Shown: positions 34,322 through 43,796 of the stretch, in pieces | How the letters are laid out: each line of letters starts with the position of its first letter | Position numbering within the stretch: position 1 is the stretch's first letter | Assembly (NCBI GenBank): GCA_963745865.1 | Contig: CAVUYZ010000003.1 | Location: 372,001-436,000 of the forward strand | Origin: JAHEDH01 sp963745865 | GTDB lineage: Bacteria > Actinomycetota > Acidimicrobiia > Spongiisociales > ZC4RG35 | Reading direction: 5' to 3' | DNA: 64,000 nt | Translations under genes and position numbers: made by a program | The notes under the pieces: generated by a model | Told to the model about the DNA's origin: nothing | Seen by the model: only the letters and a program-made list of their open reading frames with translations | Databases searched by the model: none

Positions 34322-35302
34322 GCTCGCCCCCGGTAGTACCAGAGGTCGCCCTCGGCGAAGCTGGTCACGAGATCATCGACCCTGAGGTGTTCGAGGTGGG
34401 AGACGGTTTCCCGGAGAGCGAGTCGCTGGTCGCTCGAGCTCAGGTTGGGGCGGTAGGAGTCGACCATGACCTCCCAGCCGGTCTTCGGTCCGGCGGACAT
34501 CGTGTCGAGCATGCCCGACAGTCGCCGCTCATGATGGAGGATGATCTGTTCGGCACGGCGGGTTCCGTGTTCGACGATTCCTCCGTGGGCCGGATAGGTC
34601 AGCGTGATCCGAGGTCGATGAGCCGTTCCAGTGAGCTCAGGTACTGGCCGAGAACGTCGACGTCGCGCTCGTCGACCATGATCACCGGCGTGATCCTCGG
34701 CAGGACATGGTCGCCCGAGAAGACGATGCCGGTCCTGGTGTCGCGGAGGCAGATGTGGCTCGCCTCGTGGCCGGGCGTGTGGAGAACCTCGAGCCAGCGG
34801 CTCGTCACCGATAGCGAGTCGATCTCCGTCGTCCACGAACTCGTCGGGCTGGCGCATGAGTGGCATGTACGGGGCGCGGTGGCGCACGTCGATGAAGCCG
34901 GGGCGCTCATCGGCTGGCACGCCGTGTCGTCGGGCGAGCCCTTCGATGCGCTCTGCGAACGCCACGGTGTCGTTGTAGTCGGGGATCCGGTCCGCGGCGG
35001 ATCGATGCATCACGATGCGGGACTCCCCAGGATTCCGAGATCCGCGGTGCCATGCCGACATGATCAGGATGGAGGTGGCTGACGATCAGCCTGTTGACGC
35101 CCTGTGGATCGAAGCCGAGCTCGCCGAACCCGGCGGTGAGGGCCTCGAGTCCCTCCTCCCAATCCACGCCGCAGTCGATGAGGGTGATGCCGTCCGGCGA
35201 GTCGATGAGATAGCAGTTGACCCAAGCGGGCGACCGGAAGGGCAGGGGGAGGGAGACGGCATGGAAGCCGTGACCGAGCGAACGCGGCTGGGGGATCGCC
35301 AA
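34318..35302 (-). CDS. MBL-fold metallo-hydrolase, several frameshifts
   Basis: A LACTB2-like metallo-hydrolase split over three frames. From 35302: FRSPAWVNCYLIDSPDGITL and LIVSHLHPDHVGMAPRI (first metal motif). Near 35010 one surplus base leads to MHRSAADRIPDYNDTVAF; near 34815 another leads to RWLEVLHTPGHEASHICLRD and GIVFSGDHVLPRITPVIM. Near 34615 the frame changes again (two surplus bases or one missing) to ITLTYPAHGGIVEHGTRRAE and a C-terminal winged-helix region. Joined, it is about 326 residues with all metal ligands. Each piece is well conserved, so sequence error is likely. Middle gene of the dodecin operon. Confidence 0.75.
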
Positions 35303-35305
35303 GAC

Positions 35306-35527
35306 TCAGCCGTGCACGGACTCTTTGACGACGAACGTGATGTCGAGGGTGACGGCGAACTCGGTCGGCACCCCGGCCTCATCGACGATGCCTCCGACAT
35401 CGACCACCTCGAATCTGACGATCTCGTCGATCGTGACGGCGGCTCTGGCGAGCACGGTGCGAACGGCGTCTTCGATGGAGTCGGCTGAGGATCCCCCCAG
35501 CCGCACCGACTTGGTGATCTGTGACAT
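35306..35527 (-). CDS. dodecin family protein
   Basis: 73-residue dodecin-like protein. Dodecins form 12-subunit hollow spheres that bind flavins or their precursors and buffer free flavin. The pattern fits the family: SVRLGGSSADSIEDAVRTVL followed by ARAAVTIDEIVRFEVVDVGG, then the strand FAVTLDITFVVKES. The aromatic that stacks the flavin in studied dodecins is not obvious here, so ligand binding is uncertain. TACGCT ends six bases before the ATG. The next gene starts three bases after the stop. Confidence 0.8.
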   Translation of the reverse strand: MSQITKSVRLGGSSADSIEDAVRTVLARAAVTIDEIVRFEVVDVGGIVDEAGVPTEFAVTLDITFVVKESVHG

Positions 35528-35533
35528 GGCCCG

Positions 35534-35539
35534 AGCGTA
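35534..35539 (-). promoter_or_regulatory. -10 box of the dodecin operon (leaderless type)
   Basis: TACGCT on the minus strand ends six bases before the dodecin ATG; no Shine-Dalgarno. Confidence 0.5.
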
Positions 35540-35547
35540 TCCGCTGC

Positions 35548-35610
35548 ATCCCGTTCTTGTCAGGATTGGTCGGCTATATCGCGGTCAACCTTGACAAGAA
35601 CGGGCGCGGG
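35548..35610 (+). repeat. 63-bp dispersed hairpin repeat, copy 1
   Basis: 56 of 63 bases match copy 2 at 37581-37643, including 36 identical bases in a row at the 3' side. The ends form an inverted repeat (CCCGTTCTTGTCA and its complement, 13 bp here) around a conserved loop containing GGTCGGCTATATCGCGGTC. It lies 30 bases upstream of the antiporter start. Confidence 0.85.
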
Positions 35611-35640
35611 CCGGCGGCGGGGGATGCGTACACTCCCGAG

Positions 35641-37581
35641 ATGTCGATCGAGGTGCCGTTCGTTGCACCAGCATGGGTGTTTCTGACGCTCGCCGCGATC
35701 ATTCTGATCGGGCCGCTCGCGGCCGAGCGGATCAGACTTCCGGGCGTGATCGGCCTCGTCCTGGCGGGCGTGCTCGTCGGACCCGAGGGTCTCGGCTTGC
35801 TCTCCCGATCGGGCACTGTCGAGCAACTCGGTGGGTTCGGCCTGCTGTACCTGATGTTCTTGGCCGGTCTCGAGCTCGACCTCGCCGGCGTCAGAGCTGA
35901 CCGTCGGCCAACGGCGATCTTCGGGCTCTTGACATTCACCGTTCCGATGGTCGTCGGGGTGCTCTCGGCATTGGCGCTCGGCTTCTCGGTGGCGGCTGCC
36001 ACGTTGATCGGCTCGCTGTGGGCATCGCACACGCTCGTCGTGTATCCGATCGTTCGGCGCAGCGGGATCGTCGCCGACCGCTCTGTGACGGTCGCCGTGG
36101 GAGGCACTGCGATCACGGACACGCTTGCGCTTGTGGTGCTCGCCGTCGTGGTCGGAGTGACCGATTCGGGAGGTGGGTTCCAGTTCCTCGGCCGTCTGGT
36201 TCCCGGCGTTGTCGTGCTCGTGGTGTGGACCGTCGTGTTGCTTCCTCGGGTGGCGCGTTGGTTCTTCCGGGGGATGGGGCAGGATCGCGGACTGCGATTC
36301 GTCTTCATCCTCGTCGCCTTCCTCCTGTCGGCAGTCGTCGCAGACGTGGTCGGGGTCGAAGGAATCATCGGAGCGTTTCTTGCGGGACTTGTCGTTGAAT
36401 CGACTCGTGCCGAACGGTGGGATCTTGATGCAGCGCGTCGAGTTCGTCGGGTCCTCCCTCCTGATCCCGATCTTCCTCGTGTCGGTCGGGATGCTCGTCG
36501 ATCTCCGGGTGGTGTTCGACCTCTCCACCCTCGGTCTTGCTGCGGCGTTCGCCGCTGTGGCGATCGTGTCGAAGGCGATCGCCGCCGAGGCCACTGGTCG
36601 GATTCTCGGTTTCACGAGACCGCAGATCGGGGTGATGTTCGGCCTGTCGAACGCACAGGCGGCGGCAACACTCGCGGCCACGATCGTTGGATTCGAGGTC
36701 GGCCTGTTCGACGAGCGAGTCGTCAACGCAGTGCTCATCGTGATCCTCGTGACAGTGATCGTGGCATCGGTCGTCGCCTCGAGATCGGCGCCGAAGGTCG
36801 TGTCTGAGGCGGGTGCCGCGCGGCGAGTCGGTGACATGGTCCTCGCCCCGGTCTCCTGGCCGGATTCGGTACCCGAGATCGTGCGCCTCGCAACGTGGGT
36901 CGCCCAGGCGGATGGGGGCCAGGTCGCCCCGTTCCACGTCGTCACCGCCCCGGACCCGCTCATGGTCTGCCTCCGCCTCCGAGCTCCTGCGTTTGGCGGA
37001 TGGAGCCGCGCTCGCGCCTGGGGACCGATGTCGATGCGTTCGTCCGGGTCGACCGCTCGGTGGCTTCTGGCGTCGTCAACACGGTCCTGGAGCGAGATGC
37101 GTCCCTCGTCGTGCTCGGTTGGAAGGGTGTGATCTCCGCCCACGACAGGCTGTTCGGGAGTGTCCTGGACGAGATCGTTGCCGGCGTTCCATGTGTCGTC
37201 GCAGCGTGCTGGCTACCTGGTGGGGACATCGAACGCCTGGTGTTGATGACGGCGATGCCGGATGCCCCTCCCGGGGATGTGCTCGCCACGATCGAGGTGT
37301 GTCGCGGGTTGGCCGATGGAGGGAAGCTGGCCGTGGTGGTCGTCGACGCACCATCTGACCAGCGATTGGACTCTCGCTGGCAGCGGGTTGGGTCCGGGGA
37401 GGGCGGCTTTGCGTTCGCTCGAGGTGATCTCGTGCTGGTTCCGGGGGGCGCCGGCCGGTTCGCGGTCGGATCGGCGGCACACCAACTGATCTCGGGGAGC
37501 CCAGAGGTCGCGCTGGTCGCCGTCCATGGCGCATCGCCGGGGCGCGGAGCCGTGGTCGCGGAGATCTTCGCCGGCGGGTGA
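35641..37581 (+). CDS. CPA2-type cation/proton antiporter with UspA-like C-terminus, three frameshifts
   Basis: Membrane antiporter of the KefB/NapA type. From ATG 35641 hydrophobic helices run through RLPGVIGLVLAGVLVGPEGL, LYLMFLAGLELDLAGVRADR and ASHTLVVYPIVRR. Near 36392 one surplus base leads to LNRLVPNGGILMQRVEFVG and IPIFLVSVGMLVDLRVVFDL. Two more, near 36965 and 37020, pass through SASELLRLADGAALA to TDVDAFVRVDRSVASGVVNT and DASLVVLGWKGVI, a UspA-like cytosolic domain. With three bases removed the protein is 645 residues. Which cation is moved cannot be read. A copy of the 63-bp repeat lies before the gene and another starts at its stop codon. Confidence 0.78.
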
Positions 37582-37643
37582 TCCCCTTCTTGTCATCCCC
37601 GGTCGGCTATATCGCGGTCAACCTTGACAAGAACGGACGCGGG
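37581..37643 (+). repeat. 63-bp dispersed hairpin repeat, copy 2
   Basis: Second copy of the element at 35548-35610. The left arm has changed (9-bp stem TTCTTGTCA/TGACAAGAA) while the loop and right arm are identical. It starts on the last base of the antiporter stop and ends one base before the dnaE2 LexA box. Confidence 0.85.
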
Positions 37644-37659
37644 TCGAACATGTGTTCGA
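37644..37659 (+). promoter_or_regulatory. LexA box (SOS operator) of dnaE2
   Basis: TCGAACATGTGTTCGA matches the actinobacterial LexA operator exactly and lies 12 bases before the dnaE2 start. Confidence 0.88.
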
Positions 37660-37665
37660 TACGAT
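37660..37665 (+). promoter_or_regulatory. -10 box of dnaE2
   Basis: TACGAT abuts the LexA box with no base between and ends six bases before ATG 37672. The -35 position (ACGCGG) is poor. Confidence 0.6.
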
Positions 37666-37671
37666 GGGGGG

Positions 37672-40600
37672 ATGGGCGTCAGGTATGCGGAGTTGCACTG
37701 TCACACCAACTTCTCGTTCCTCGATGGTGCCTCACATCCCGGCGAGCTGGTCGAGACGGCGGACGAGCTCGGATACACCGCATTGGCGGTGACCGACCAC
37801 GACGGGTTCTACGGGGCGGTGAAGGTGATGGAATCGGCTCGCGAGCTGGGAATGCCGGTGGTGTACGGCGTGGAGATCGGGCTCGCCCGCGAGAACGGCG
37901 GCCCTGACGACCCGGTCGGGGCGGCGGAGGCGTGGGATGCCAGACGGTTCGAGCTGTCGGATCAGACGGGGGAGAGGATCAGGCGAGGGAGGACCACCCG
38001 GTCACACGGCGTCAAATCCGCCGAGTCGAAAGACAGCGATCATCTGGTCCTCCTGGCGGGATCTCCCAGTGCGTATGCGGCAATCTCGAGATTCGTCACT
38101 GTCAGTCAGCTCGCCGGTGAGAAAGATCGGGCCGTGTACCGGTGGAGTGACCTCGTGTCGGTCGCCAGACATCCCGACATCGTCGCCCTCACCGGATGCT
38201 GGCAGGGTGCGGTGGCCCGTGCCGCCGATGCCGCGGATCTCGGAGGGGCGATCACGGCACTCGCCAGGTTGAAGGACGTGTTCGGTCGCCGGCTGTACGT
38301 CGAGATGTGGCACCACGGCCTCCCCGCCGACGACCTCCGCAACGAGATCCTCTTCGAGGCGGGAAAGCGGCTGAACGTCGCTGCGGTCGCGACAAACCAG
38401 GTCCACCATGCCCGTCGCCGCGACCACGATCTCGCCGACGTGTTGGCGGCCATCGCCGGACGCCGCGATCTGATGGAGGGTGACGGGTATCGACCGGGCA
38501 CCGATGAGCGCTATCTCAAGACGCCGCTCGAGATGGCAGAGCGGTTCGAGCGCTATCCGGGTGTGGTCGATCGAGCCGCCGAGCTCGGCGACAGACTCGC
38601 CTTCGATCTCCGGCTGGTGGCGCCCCGGCTTCCCGACTTCCCGATGCCTGGCCACTTCACATCGGAGATGGACTATCTGCGATACCTGACCTTCGAAGGC
38701 GCACGTGATGTCTATCCGGGCACCGGCGAGGGAGGAGTGGAGCCGCGAGCCAGGGAGCGTCTCGAGCACGAGTTGAGGATCATCGCCTCACTCGGGTTTC
38801 CCGGGTATTTCCTCGTGGTCAAAGACCTCGTCGATTTTGCCCGGGATCAGGACATCTATTGCCAGATCCGCGGTTCCGGCGCCGACTCGGCGGTGTGCCG
38901 GTGCCTCGGGCTCACCCGGGTCGACCCGATCAGGCTGCATCTCCCGTTCGAGCGGTTTCTCTCCGAAGAGCGAGGAAAGCCGCCGGACATCGACGTGGAT
39001 CTCGAAGCGGATCGACGGGAAGAGGTCATCCAGTACTGCTATCGGAGATACGGGCGGGAACGAGCCGCAATGGTCGCCAATGTGATCACTTATCGGGCGC
39101 GATCGGTCCTGCGCGACGTGGGGAAGGTCTTCGGGATGACCCAGGCTCAGGTCGACGGGCTGTCCAAGTACGTCGACAGCCGGAGAACCGAGGCACTCAG
39201 ACTGGAAGCGCCCCTTCCCGAGGGGATGACCGCCGACATGATCTACGACATCTGCCATCGGCTCGATGGGTTCCCCCGCCATCTGGGAATCCATTCGGGG
39301 GGTGTGGTCATCGCCGATCGCCCGCTGCATCAAGTGGTTCCCCTCGAGTGGGGGCGGATGGAAGGGCGGTCGGTCATGCAATGGGACAAGGACGACTGTG
39401 CTGCGATCGGGATCGTCAAGTTCGATCTCCTGGGTCTCGGGATGCTGAACGCGTTGCATCTGTCGGTCGACCTCGTCAGGGAAGCGCATGGGATCGACCT
39501 GGACCTGGCGATGATTCCTCAGGAGCCGGCGATCTACCGGATGTTGACCGCTGCCGACACGGTCGGCCTGTTCCAGGTGGAGTCCCGCGCCCAGATGGCG
39601 ACGCTTCCCCGGATGAAACCCAGGACGTTCTACGACCTGGCGGTCGAGGTTGCGCTGATCCGACCCGGCCCCATCCAGGGGCAGTCGGTGCATCCCTATC
39701 TCCGGCGTCGCAACGGTGAAGAGCCGATTCGATACCCCCACCCCGCCACCGAGCCGATCCTCCGCAAGACCCTGGGCGTCCCCATCTTCCAGGAACAGCT
39801 CATGGAGTTGGCGCGGGTGTGCGCCGGGTTCGACGGTGGGCAGTCCGACCGCTTGCGGTCCGCCATGACCCACAAGCGCAGCGAGGATGCGATGGCCCGG
39901 CTTCGTGACGAGGTGTATGGGGGGATGGAGCGCAACGGTGTCACCGGTGCGGCGGCAGATGAGATCTGGGAGAAACTGCAGGGCTTCTCGAGCTTCGGCT
40001 TCCCGGAGAGCCACTCGGTCAGCTTCGCCTACATCGTCTACATGTCGGCCTGGTTGCGCTACCACTACCCCGCAGAGTTCCTGGCGGGTCTGCTCAATGC
40101 TCAGCCCATGGGGTTCTACAGCCCCAACAGCCTGGTCCAGGATGCCCAGCGGCACGGGGTGATCGTCCTCGGCCCCGATGTCAACCAGTCCTGGCACGAC
40201 TGCACCATCGAGCACCACGATGCCGATCAGATGGACGTCGCCGAATACCTCGGGGGTGCCTGGAGGAGAGGTCGGGGAGCGATCGAGGATCCGATCCGTC
40301 CCGCCGTGGCGGTCCGGATGGGTCTGAGCTACGTGCGGAACCTCGGCGATGGGGAGGTCACGAGAATCGAGGCGGCCAGGATCATCGGCGGCCAGTTCGA
40401 GTCGGCCACGGACCTGGCAGCCCGAACCGGTCTGGGGGTGAAAGCGTTGGAAGGGCTGGCCGCGTCCGGGGCACTCGAATCGGTTGGCCTCGATCGGCGT
40501 GCCGGGATGTGGGCTGCAGGGGCACTGGCCGAGATCGGACCGGGCCGGCTCCCGCTCGCCCCGGGCGCAGACGCGCCCCGGCTGCCGGGGATGGACGAAC

Positions 40601-41001
40601 GACAACGACACCTCGCGGATCTGTGGGCGGTGAGCGCGTCGACGAGCCATCCCATCCAGTTCGTTCGTGATCGGTTGGCCGCGTCTGGGTGTGTCACCGC
40701 CTCGGAGTTGCTGGCGATCAGGGCGACGAGGCGCGGAGTCCGGGTGGGTGGGGTGGTCACACACAGGCAGCGACCCGGAACGGCGAACGGCGTGCGGTTC
40801 TTCAATCTCGAGGACGAAACCGGGCTGGTGAACGTGGTGATCCTCCCTCCGGTCTGGGAAGCCAACTACGAGATCGCCAGGAAGTCACCGGCGATGGTCA
40901 TCGAGGGCCTCGTCGAGTACCGAGACGGTGTCACCAATCTGGTTGCCCACCGATTCGAGCCGCTCCCGGTCCAGGGTGCCGGCTCGCGAGACTTCCGATG
41001 A
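37672..41001 (+). CDS. dnaE2: error-prone DNA polymerase DnaE2 (ImuC)
   Basis: 1109-residue C-family polymerase, the catalytic subunit of the damage-inducible mutasome with ImuA' and ImuB. It opens with a PHP domain (YAELHCHTNFSFLDGASHP, VTDHDGFYGAVK). The palm carries IRGSGADSAVCRCLGLTRVD and the catalytic acids in GKPPDIDVDLEADRREEV. FFNLEDETGLVNVVILPPVW is the OB fold at the C-terminus. DnaE2 rather than DnaE1 is indicated by the short length, the SADS-type palm motif and the LexA box. ATG 37672 is chosen because the longer frame would start upstream of the operator. The imuA'-imuB partners lie 20 kb away. Confidence 0.94.
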   Translation: MGVRYAELHCHTNFSFLDGASHPGELVETADELGYTALAVTDHDGFYGAVKVMESARELGMPVVYGVEIGLARENGGPDDPVGAAEAWDARRFELSDQTGERIRRGRTTRSHGVKSAESKDSDHLVLLAGSPSAYAAISRFVTVSQLAGEKDRAVYRWSDLVSVARHPDIVALTGCWQGAVARAADAADLGGAITALARLKDVFGRRLYVEMWHHGLPADDLRNEILFEAGKRLNVAAVATNQVHHARRRDHDLADVLAAIAGRRDLMEGDGYRPGTDERYLKTPLEMAERFERYPGVVDRAAELGDRLAFDLRLVAPRLPDFPMPGHFTSEMDYLRYLTFEGARDVYPGTGEGGVEPRARERLEHELRIIASLGFPGYFLVVKDLVDFARDQDIYCQIRGSGADSAVCRCLGLTRVDPIRLHLPFERFLSEERGKPPDIDVDLEADRREEVIQYCYRRYGRERAAMVANVITYRARSVLRDVGKVFGMTQAQVDGLSKYVDSRRTEALRLEAPLPEGMTADMIYDICHRLDGFPRHLGIHSGGVVIADRPLHQVVPLEWGRMEGRSVMQWDKDDCAAIGIVKFDLLGLGMLNALHLSVDLVREAHGIDLDLAMIPQEPAIYRMLTAADTVGLFQVESRAQMATLPRMKPRTFYDLAVEVALIRPGPIQGQSVHPYLRRRNGEEPIRYPHPATEPILRKTLGVPIFQEQLMELARVCAGFDGGQSDRLRSAMTHKRSEDAMARLRDEVYGGMERNGVTGAAADEIWEKLQGFSSFGFPESHSVSFAYIVYMSAWLRYHYPAEFLAGLLNAQPMGFYSPNSLVQDAQRHGVIVLGPDVNQSWHDCTIEHHDADQMDVAEYLGGAWRRGRGAIEDPIRPAVAVRMGLSYVRNLGDGEVTRIEAARIIGGQFESATDLAARTGLGVKALEGLAASGALESVGLDRRAGMWAAGALAEIGPGRLPLAPGADAPRLPGMDERQRHLADLWAVSASTSHPIQFVRDRLAASGCVTASELLAIRATRRGVRVGGVVTHRQRPGTANGVRFFNLEDETGLVNVVILPPVWEANYEIARKSPAMVIEGLVEYRDGVTNLVAHRFEPLPVQGAGSRDFR

Positions 41002-41041
41002 CGGCCGGGAGTATTGGCGAGCATGGCCGACGACGACGCGA

Positions 41042-41047
41042 TACGGT
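41042..41047 (+). promoter_or_regulatory. -10 box of the ATP-grasp gene (leaderless type)
   Basis: TACGGT ends six bases before ATG 41054; no Shine-Dalgarno. Confidence 0.45.
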
Positions 41048-41053
41048 CGCGGC

Positions 41054-42428
41054 ATGAGCCTGGAATCGATCGAGACCGACCTGGCGAGGATCTACGGCCA
41101 CGGAGACTGGGTCCTCGTCGGCGAGGTCGCGGTCGGGTTCGGTGATGCCGCGAGCCTCTTGAAGTCCTGGGGGGCCGACAGGCTCCTGCTCATCGCCGGC
41201 ACTCGCGGGGTCGGTGATGTGCCAGAAGACCTCGACATCCACTACACGAATGCCCGTGGTAGCACGATCATGGACGGGTTGCGGCCATTCGACAGCGTCC
41301 TTGAGCCGAGCGGACACAATCGCCGTCATCGATCGATTCGATCCTCCGCACTTGGCACGAGTGCTCGCCCCGATCTTCGGTGGCGAGGAGGCGTTCCAGG
41401 GACGACGGGTCTACGGACGACGACGCCCCGAGTGGCGGGCTCTCGAAGACAAAACCGCCATCGGCGCAGTCTTCCGTGATCGCGGGCGTCGAGGTCGCCC
41501 CTCATGCGATCACCGCCGTCTCGAACGCCCCGCAGGCCGCATCGAGACTCGGGTCCGCCCGGGGAACCGTCTGGGTGGCGGACAATCGCCAGCGGTTGGC
41601 ACGGCGGAGGCGAGTACACCCGATGGGTCCCCGACCCGACTCACACCCTGCCGCAATGACCTGGTTCGCCGACCGAGCTGACCAGGTCAGGGTCATGCCG
41701 TTTCTCGAGGGCATCCCGTGCTCGATCCACGGATTATGTCACCGATGATCACGTGGCGACGTTCCGCCCCGTCGAGATGCTCATCGGTCGGGCGTCCGAA
41801 TTCCGCCTCATTCCGCTACTCGGAACGGCCACTACCTGGGATCCACCGACCGAGCTTCGGGAGCAGATGCGGGCCGCGGCCCGACACGTCGGGCGGCACC
41901 TCGCCGCGAACGGTCGGATATCTCGGTCCGTTCAGCATCGACGGCGTCGCGACGACGAGCGGCTTCCGGCCCACCGAGCTCAACCCGAGGCTGAGTGCAG
42001 GTCTCGGGATCCAGGCTCGGGCCGTCGAAGGCTTGAGGCTCTCGTGGATGACACGTGCGCTCTACGAGGGAGATCTCGATATCGACGGATTGGGGCTCGA
42101 GCGGGCGATCACCCTGGCGGCCGACCGCAGTCGGGCGGTGCGAGCACTTGTGAACTTCGCCGAACGACGCAACCCGGCGACGATCGAGGTCGTGCTCGAC
42201 GCCGGCCAGGTGAGGCGTGCGACCTCGGAGGCGCACGGGACCCTTTCCATCGGGGAGTCGTCGGGAGGGAGTGTCGCGATGCTCCAACTCGCTCCCGATC
42301 ACCTCCCGGTCGGGCCGTCCTTCGGGAGCACCGCGATCTCTGCGGCACAACTCGCCGCCGACACCTGGGATCTCGACCTCGAGCCGCTCGAGCCTGCGCT
42401 CGATGTCACCGGCCATTCGGTTGTGTGA
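41054..42428 (+). pseudogene. ATP-grasp-like protein broken by at least six frame changes
   Basis: A single conserved protein can be pieced together across all three frames. Frame 1: MSLESIETDLARIYGHGDWV and GVGDVPEDLDIHYTNARGST. Then DTIAVIDRFDPPHLARVLAP; then AGVEVAPHAITAVSNAPQAA; then SGWHGGGEYTRWVPDPTHTL; then VRVMPFLEGIPCSIHG; then HVATFRPVEMLIGRASEFRL; and last VGYLGPFSIDGVATTSGF with RPTELNPRLSAGLG. FLEGIPCSIHG and TELNPRLSAGL look like the metal/ATP-binding end of an ATP-grasp ligase. Five changes are one surplus base each; one (near 41655) is two surplus or one missing. Either a poor stretch of sequence or a true pseudogene. Substrate unknown. Confidence 0.6.
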
Positions 42429-42469
42429 GCCCGACCCCGCCTCGAGAGGGGCGACATCGGCTCGGGCCG

Positions 42470-43090
42470 TCAGGCCTGACACTCCCATTGCGCCCATCCC
42501 CCGGGAAGCTCGTACAGCATCCATGCGGCGACGGCGACATTGCTCTCGCCATCGAGGATGTCGGCCCCGGGAAGTCCGGCAGCGGTGGATCTGGCGATCC
42601 AGGTCGCCGGGTCGAGCTGGAAGAGCCCAGACGCCCCGGTGACGGGGTTGATCGATCTGGGGTTGAACGACGATTCGCACCAGGCGATCCGGATCGCCCG
42701 GTTGACGTCCTCGGGCTGGAAGAACTGGACGATGAGGGCGCGGACCTGGCTCTCGTCGTAGAACTGCGACCGGTCCACGATCCCGGCAGACGACGATGCG
42801 GTCGACGATGTCGGAGCGGTCGTGTCGGTGGTGTCGCCCACCAATGCGCCGAGATTGCCGCTGAACTCGACCGGCGATGCGGCTCGAGCCCCATCTGGCA
42901 GGAGCGAGAATGTCATGGCGGCCACGGCACCTGCATTGCGTCCGATCTCGGACGAGACGACGATCGGCGGAACATCGCTCTCCGCAGCCCCCGGACCGGG
43001 TTCCTGGGCTCTGAAGGCTGCGAAACCCACGATGGCGAGTGAGGACACCACAAGCCAGCCCACGAACAGGGCGATGCGGTATGCGCGCAT
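42470..43090 (-). CDS. membrane-anchored lytic transglycosylase-like protein
   Basis: 206-residue protein with an N-terminal membrane anchor (YRIALFVGWLVVSSLAIVGF), a Thr/Ser/Ala-rich linker, and a C-terminal SLT/lysozyme-like domain: AIRIAWCESSFNPRSINPVT with the catalytic Glu, then GASGLFQLDPATW and NVAVAAWMLYELPGGWAQWE. Such domains cleave peptidoglycan, as in actinobacterial resuscitation-type factors. ATG 43090 follows GGAGGAGAG and directly precedes the anchor. It lies about 110 bases after the yhhN gene on the same strand. Confidence 0.85.
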   Translation of the reverse strand: MRAYRIALFVGWLVVSSLAIVGFAAFRAQEPGPGAAESDVPPIVVSSEIGRNAGAVAAMTFSLLPDGARAASPVEFSGNLGALVGDTTDTTAPTSSTASSSAGIVDRSQFYDESQVRALIVQFFQPEDVNRAIRIAWCESSFNPRSINPVTGASGLFQLDPATWIARSTAAGLPGADILDGESNVAVAAWMLYELPGGWAQWECQA

Positions 43091-43199
43091 GTCGGGTCTC
43101 TCCTCCGCCTTCAATCGCCGGCGGTCGGGGTCAGCGCGACCCGGCCGGCAGAAACGAAGCATATTCAGCTTCTCATCGCACGTCCAAACGATTGCAGGG

Positions 43200-43796
43200 T
43201 CATCGTGCGATGGTCGAAGCGATCAACACCTGGGCTGCGTAGTACAGGGGGAGTCCCCAGAGGCGGTTTCGTTCGTCACTCTCGACGAACCGCTCCCGAG
43301 CGACGAGCAGATCGGACAGCACGAACATCGTTGCGCCGATCGGGAGGGCGACCGAGCGGGTGCCGGCGGAGAACGCCGTCGCCAGCATGACCCCGATGAT
43401 CACGATGTAGACCGTGACGGCGGTGCGCATCGTTCCGGTGATCTGGGGAAGGAGCCACCTGCCGGCGCCGAGGGCGGCCGCTGCGCCGAGAACCAGCCAC
43501 TCCGCCCTCGGGGCAGCGACCCTGGTGAAGCCGGCGATGTAGGCCAGATGGCCGATCGCAAAGAGTCCGAGGCCGGCGAGGAACCATCGCTCGAACATCA
43601 ACGCCACGTCTCCGAGCGCAGCACAGACGAGCCCTGCCAGGACGAACGCTCCCATGCGATGGTCGAACGGAACCCCGGACAATCCGATGAGAACGAAGCC
43701 CAGCGAGGCCACGGGCTTGGCGATGAAACCGGCTGGGCGATCTCCGAGCGCGACGAGCCAGGCGACGGCCGCTGCGGTTGGCAGGACCCAGATCAT
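43200..43796 (-). CDS. YhhN family (lysoplasmalogenase-like) membrane protein
   Basis: 198-residue protein with about eight hydrophobic helices. The YhhN/TMEM86 landmarks are IAKPVASLGFVLIGL near the N-terminus, VCAALGDVALMFERWFLAGL, and LFAIGHLAYIAGF, with the polar residues proposed to form the active site. Eukaryotic TMEM86B is a lysoplasmalogenase; bacterial substrates are less clear. The start overlaps the stop of the AroQ fusion gene (ATGA), so the two are co-transcribed. Confidence 0.8.
   Translation of the reverse strand: MIWVLPTAAAVAWLVALGDRPAGFIAKPVASLGFVLIGLSGVPFDHRMGAFVLAGLVCAALGDVALMFERWFLAGLGLFAIGHLAYIAGFTRVAAPRAEWLVLGAAAALGAGRWLLPQITGTMRTAVTVYIVIIGVMLATAFSAGTRSVALPIGATMFVLSDLLVARERFVESDERNRLWGLPLYYAAQVLIASTIAR

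Noticed and set aside
35591..35596. TTGACA in the 63-bp repeats as a -35 element
   Set aside because: The nearest TANNNT boxes are 30-32 bases downstream, too far for a promoter; the sequence is simply the repeat's right arm.
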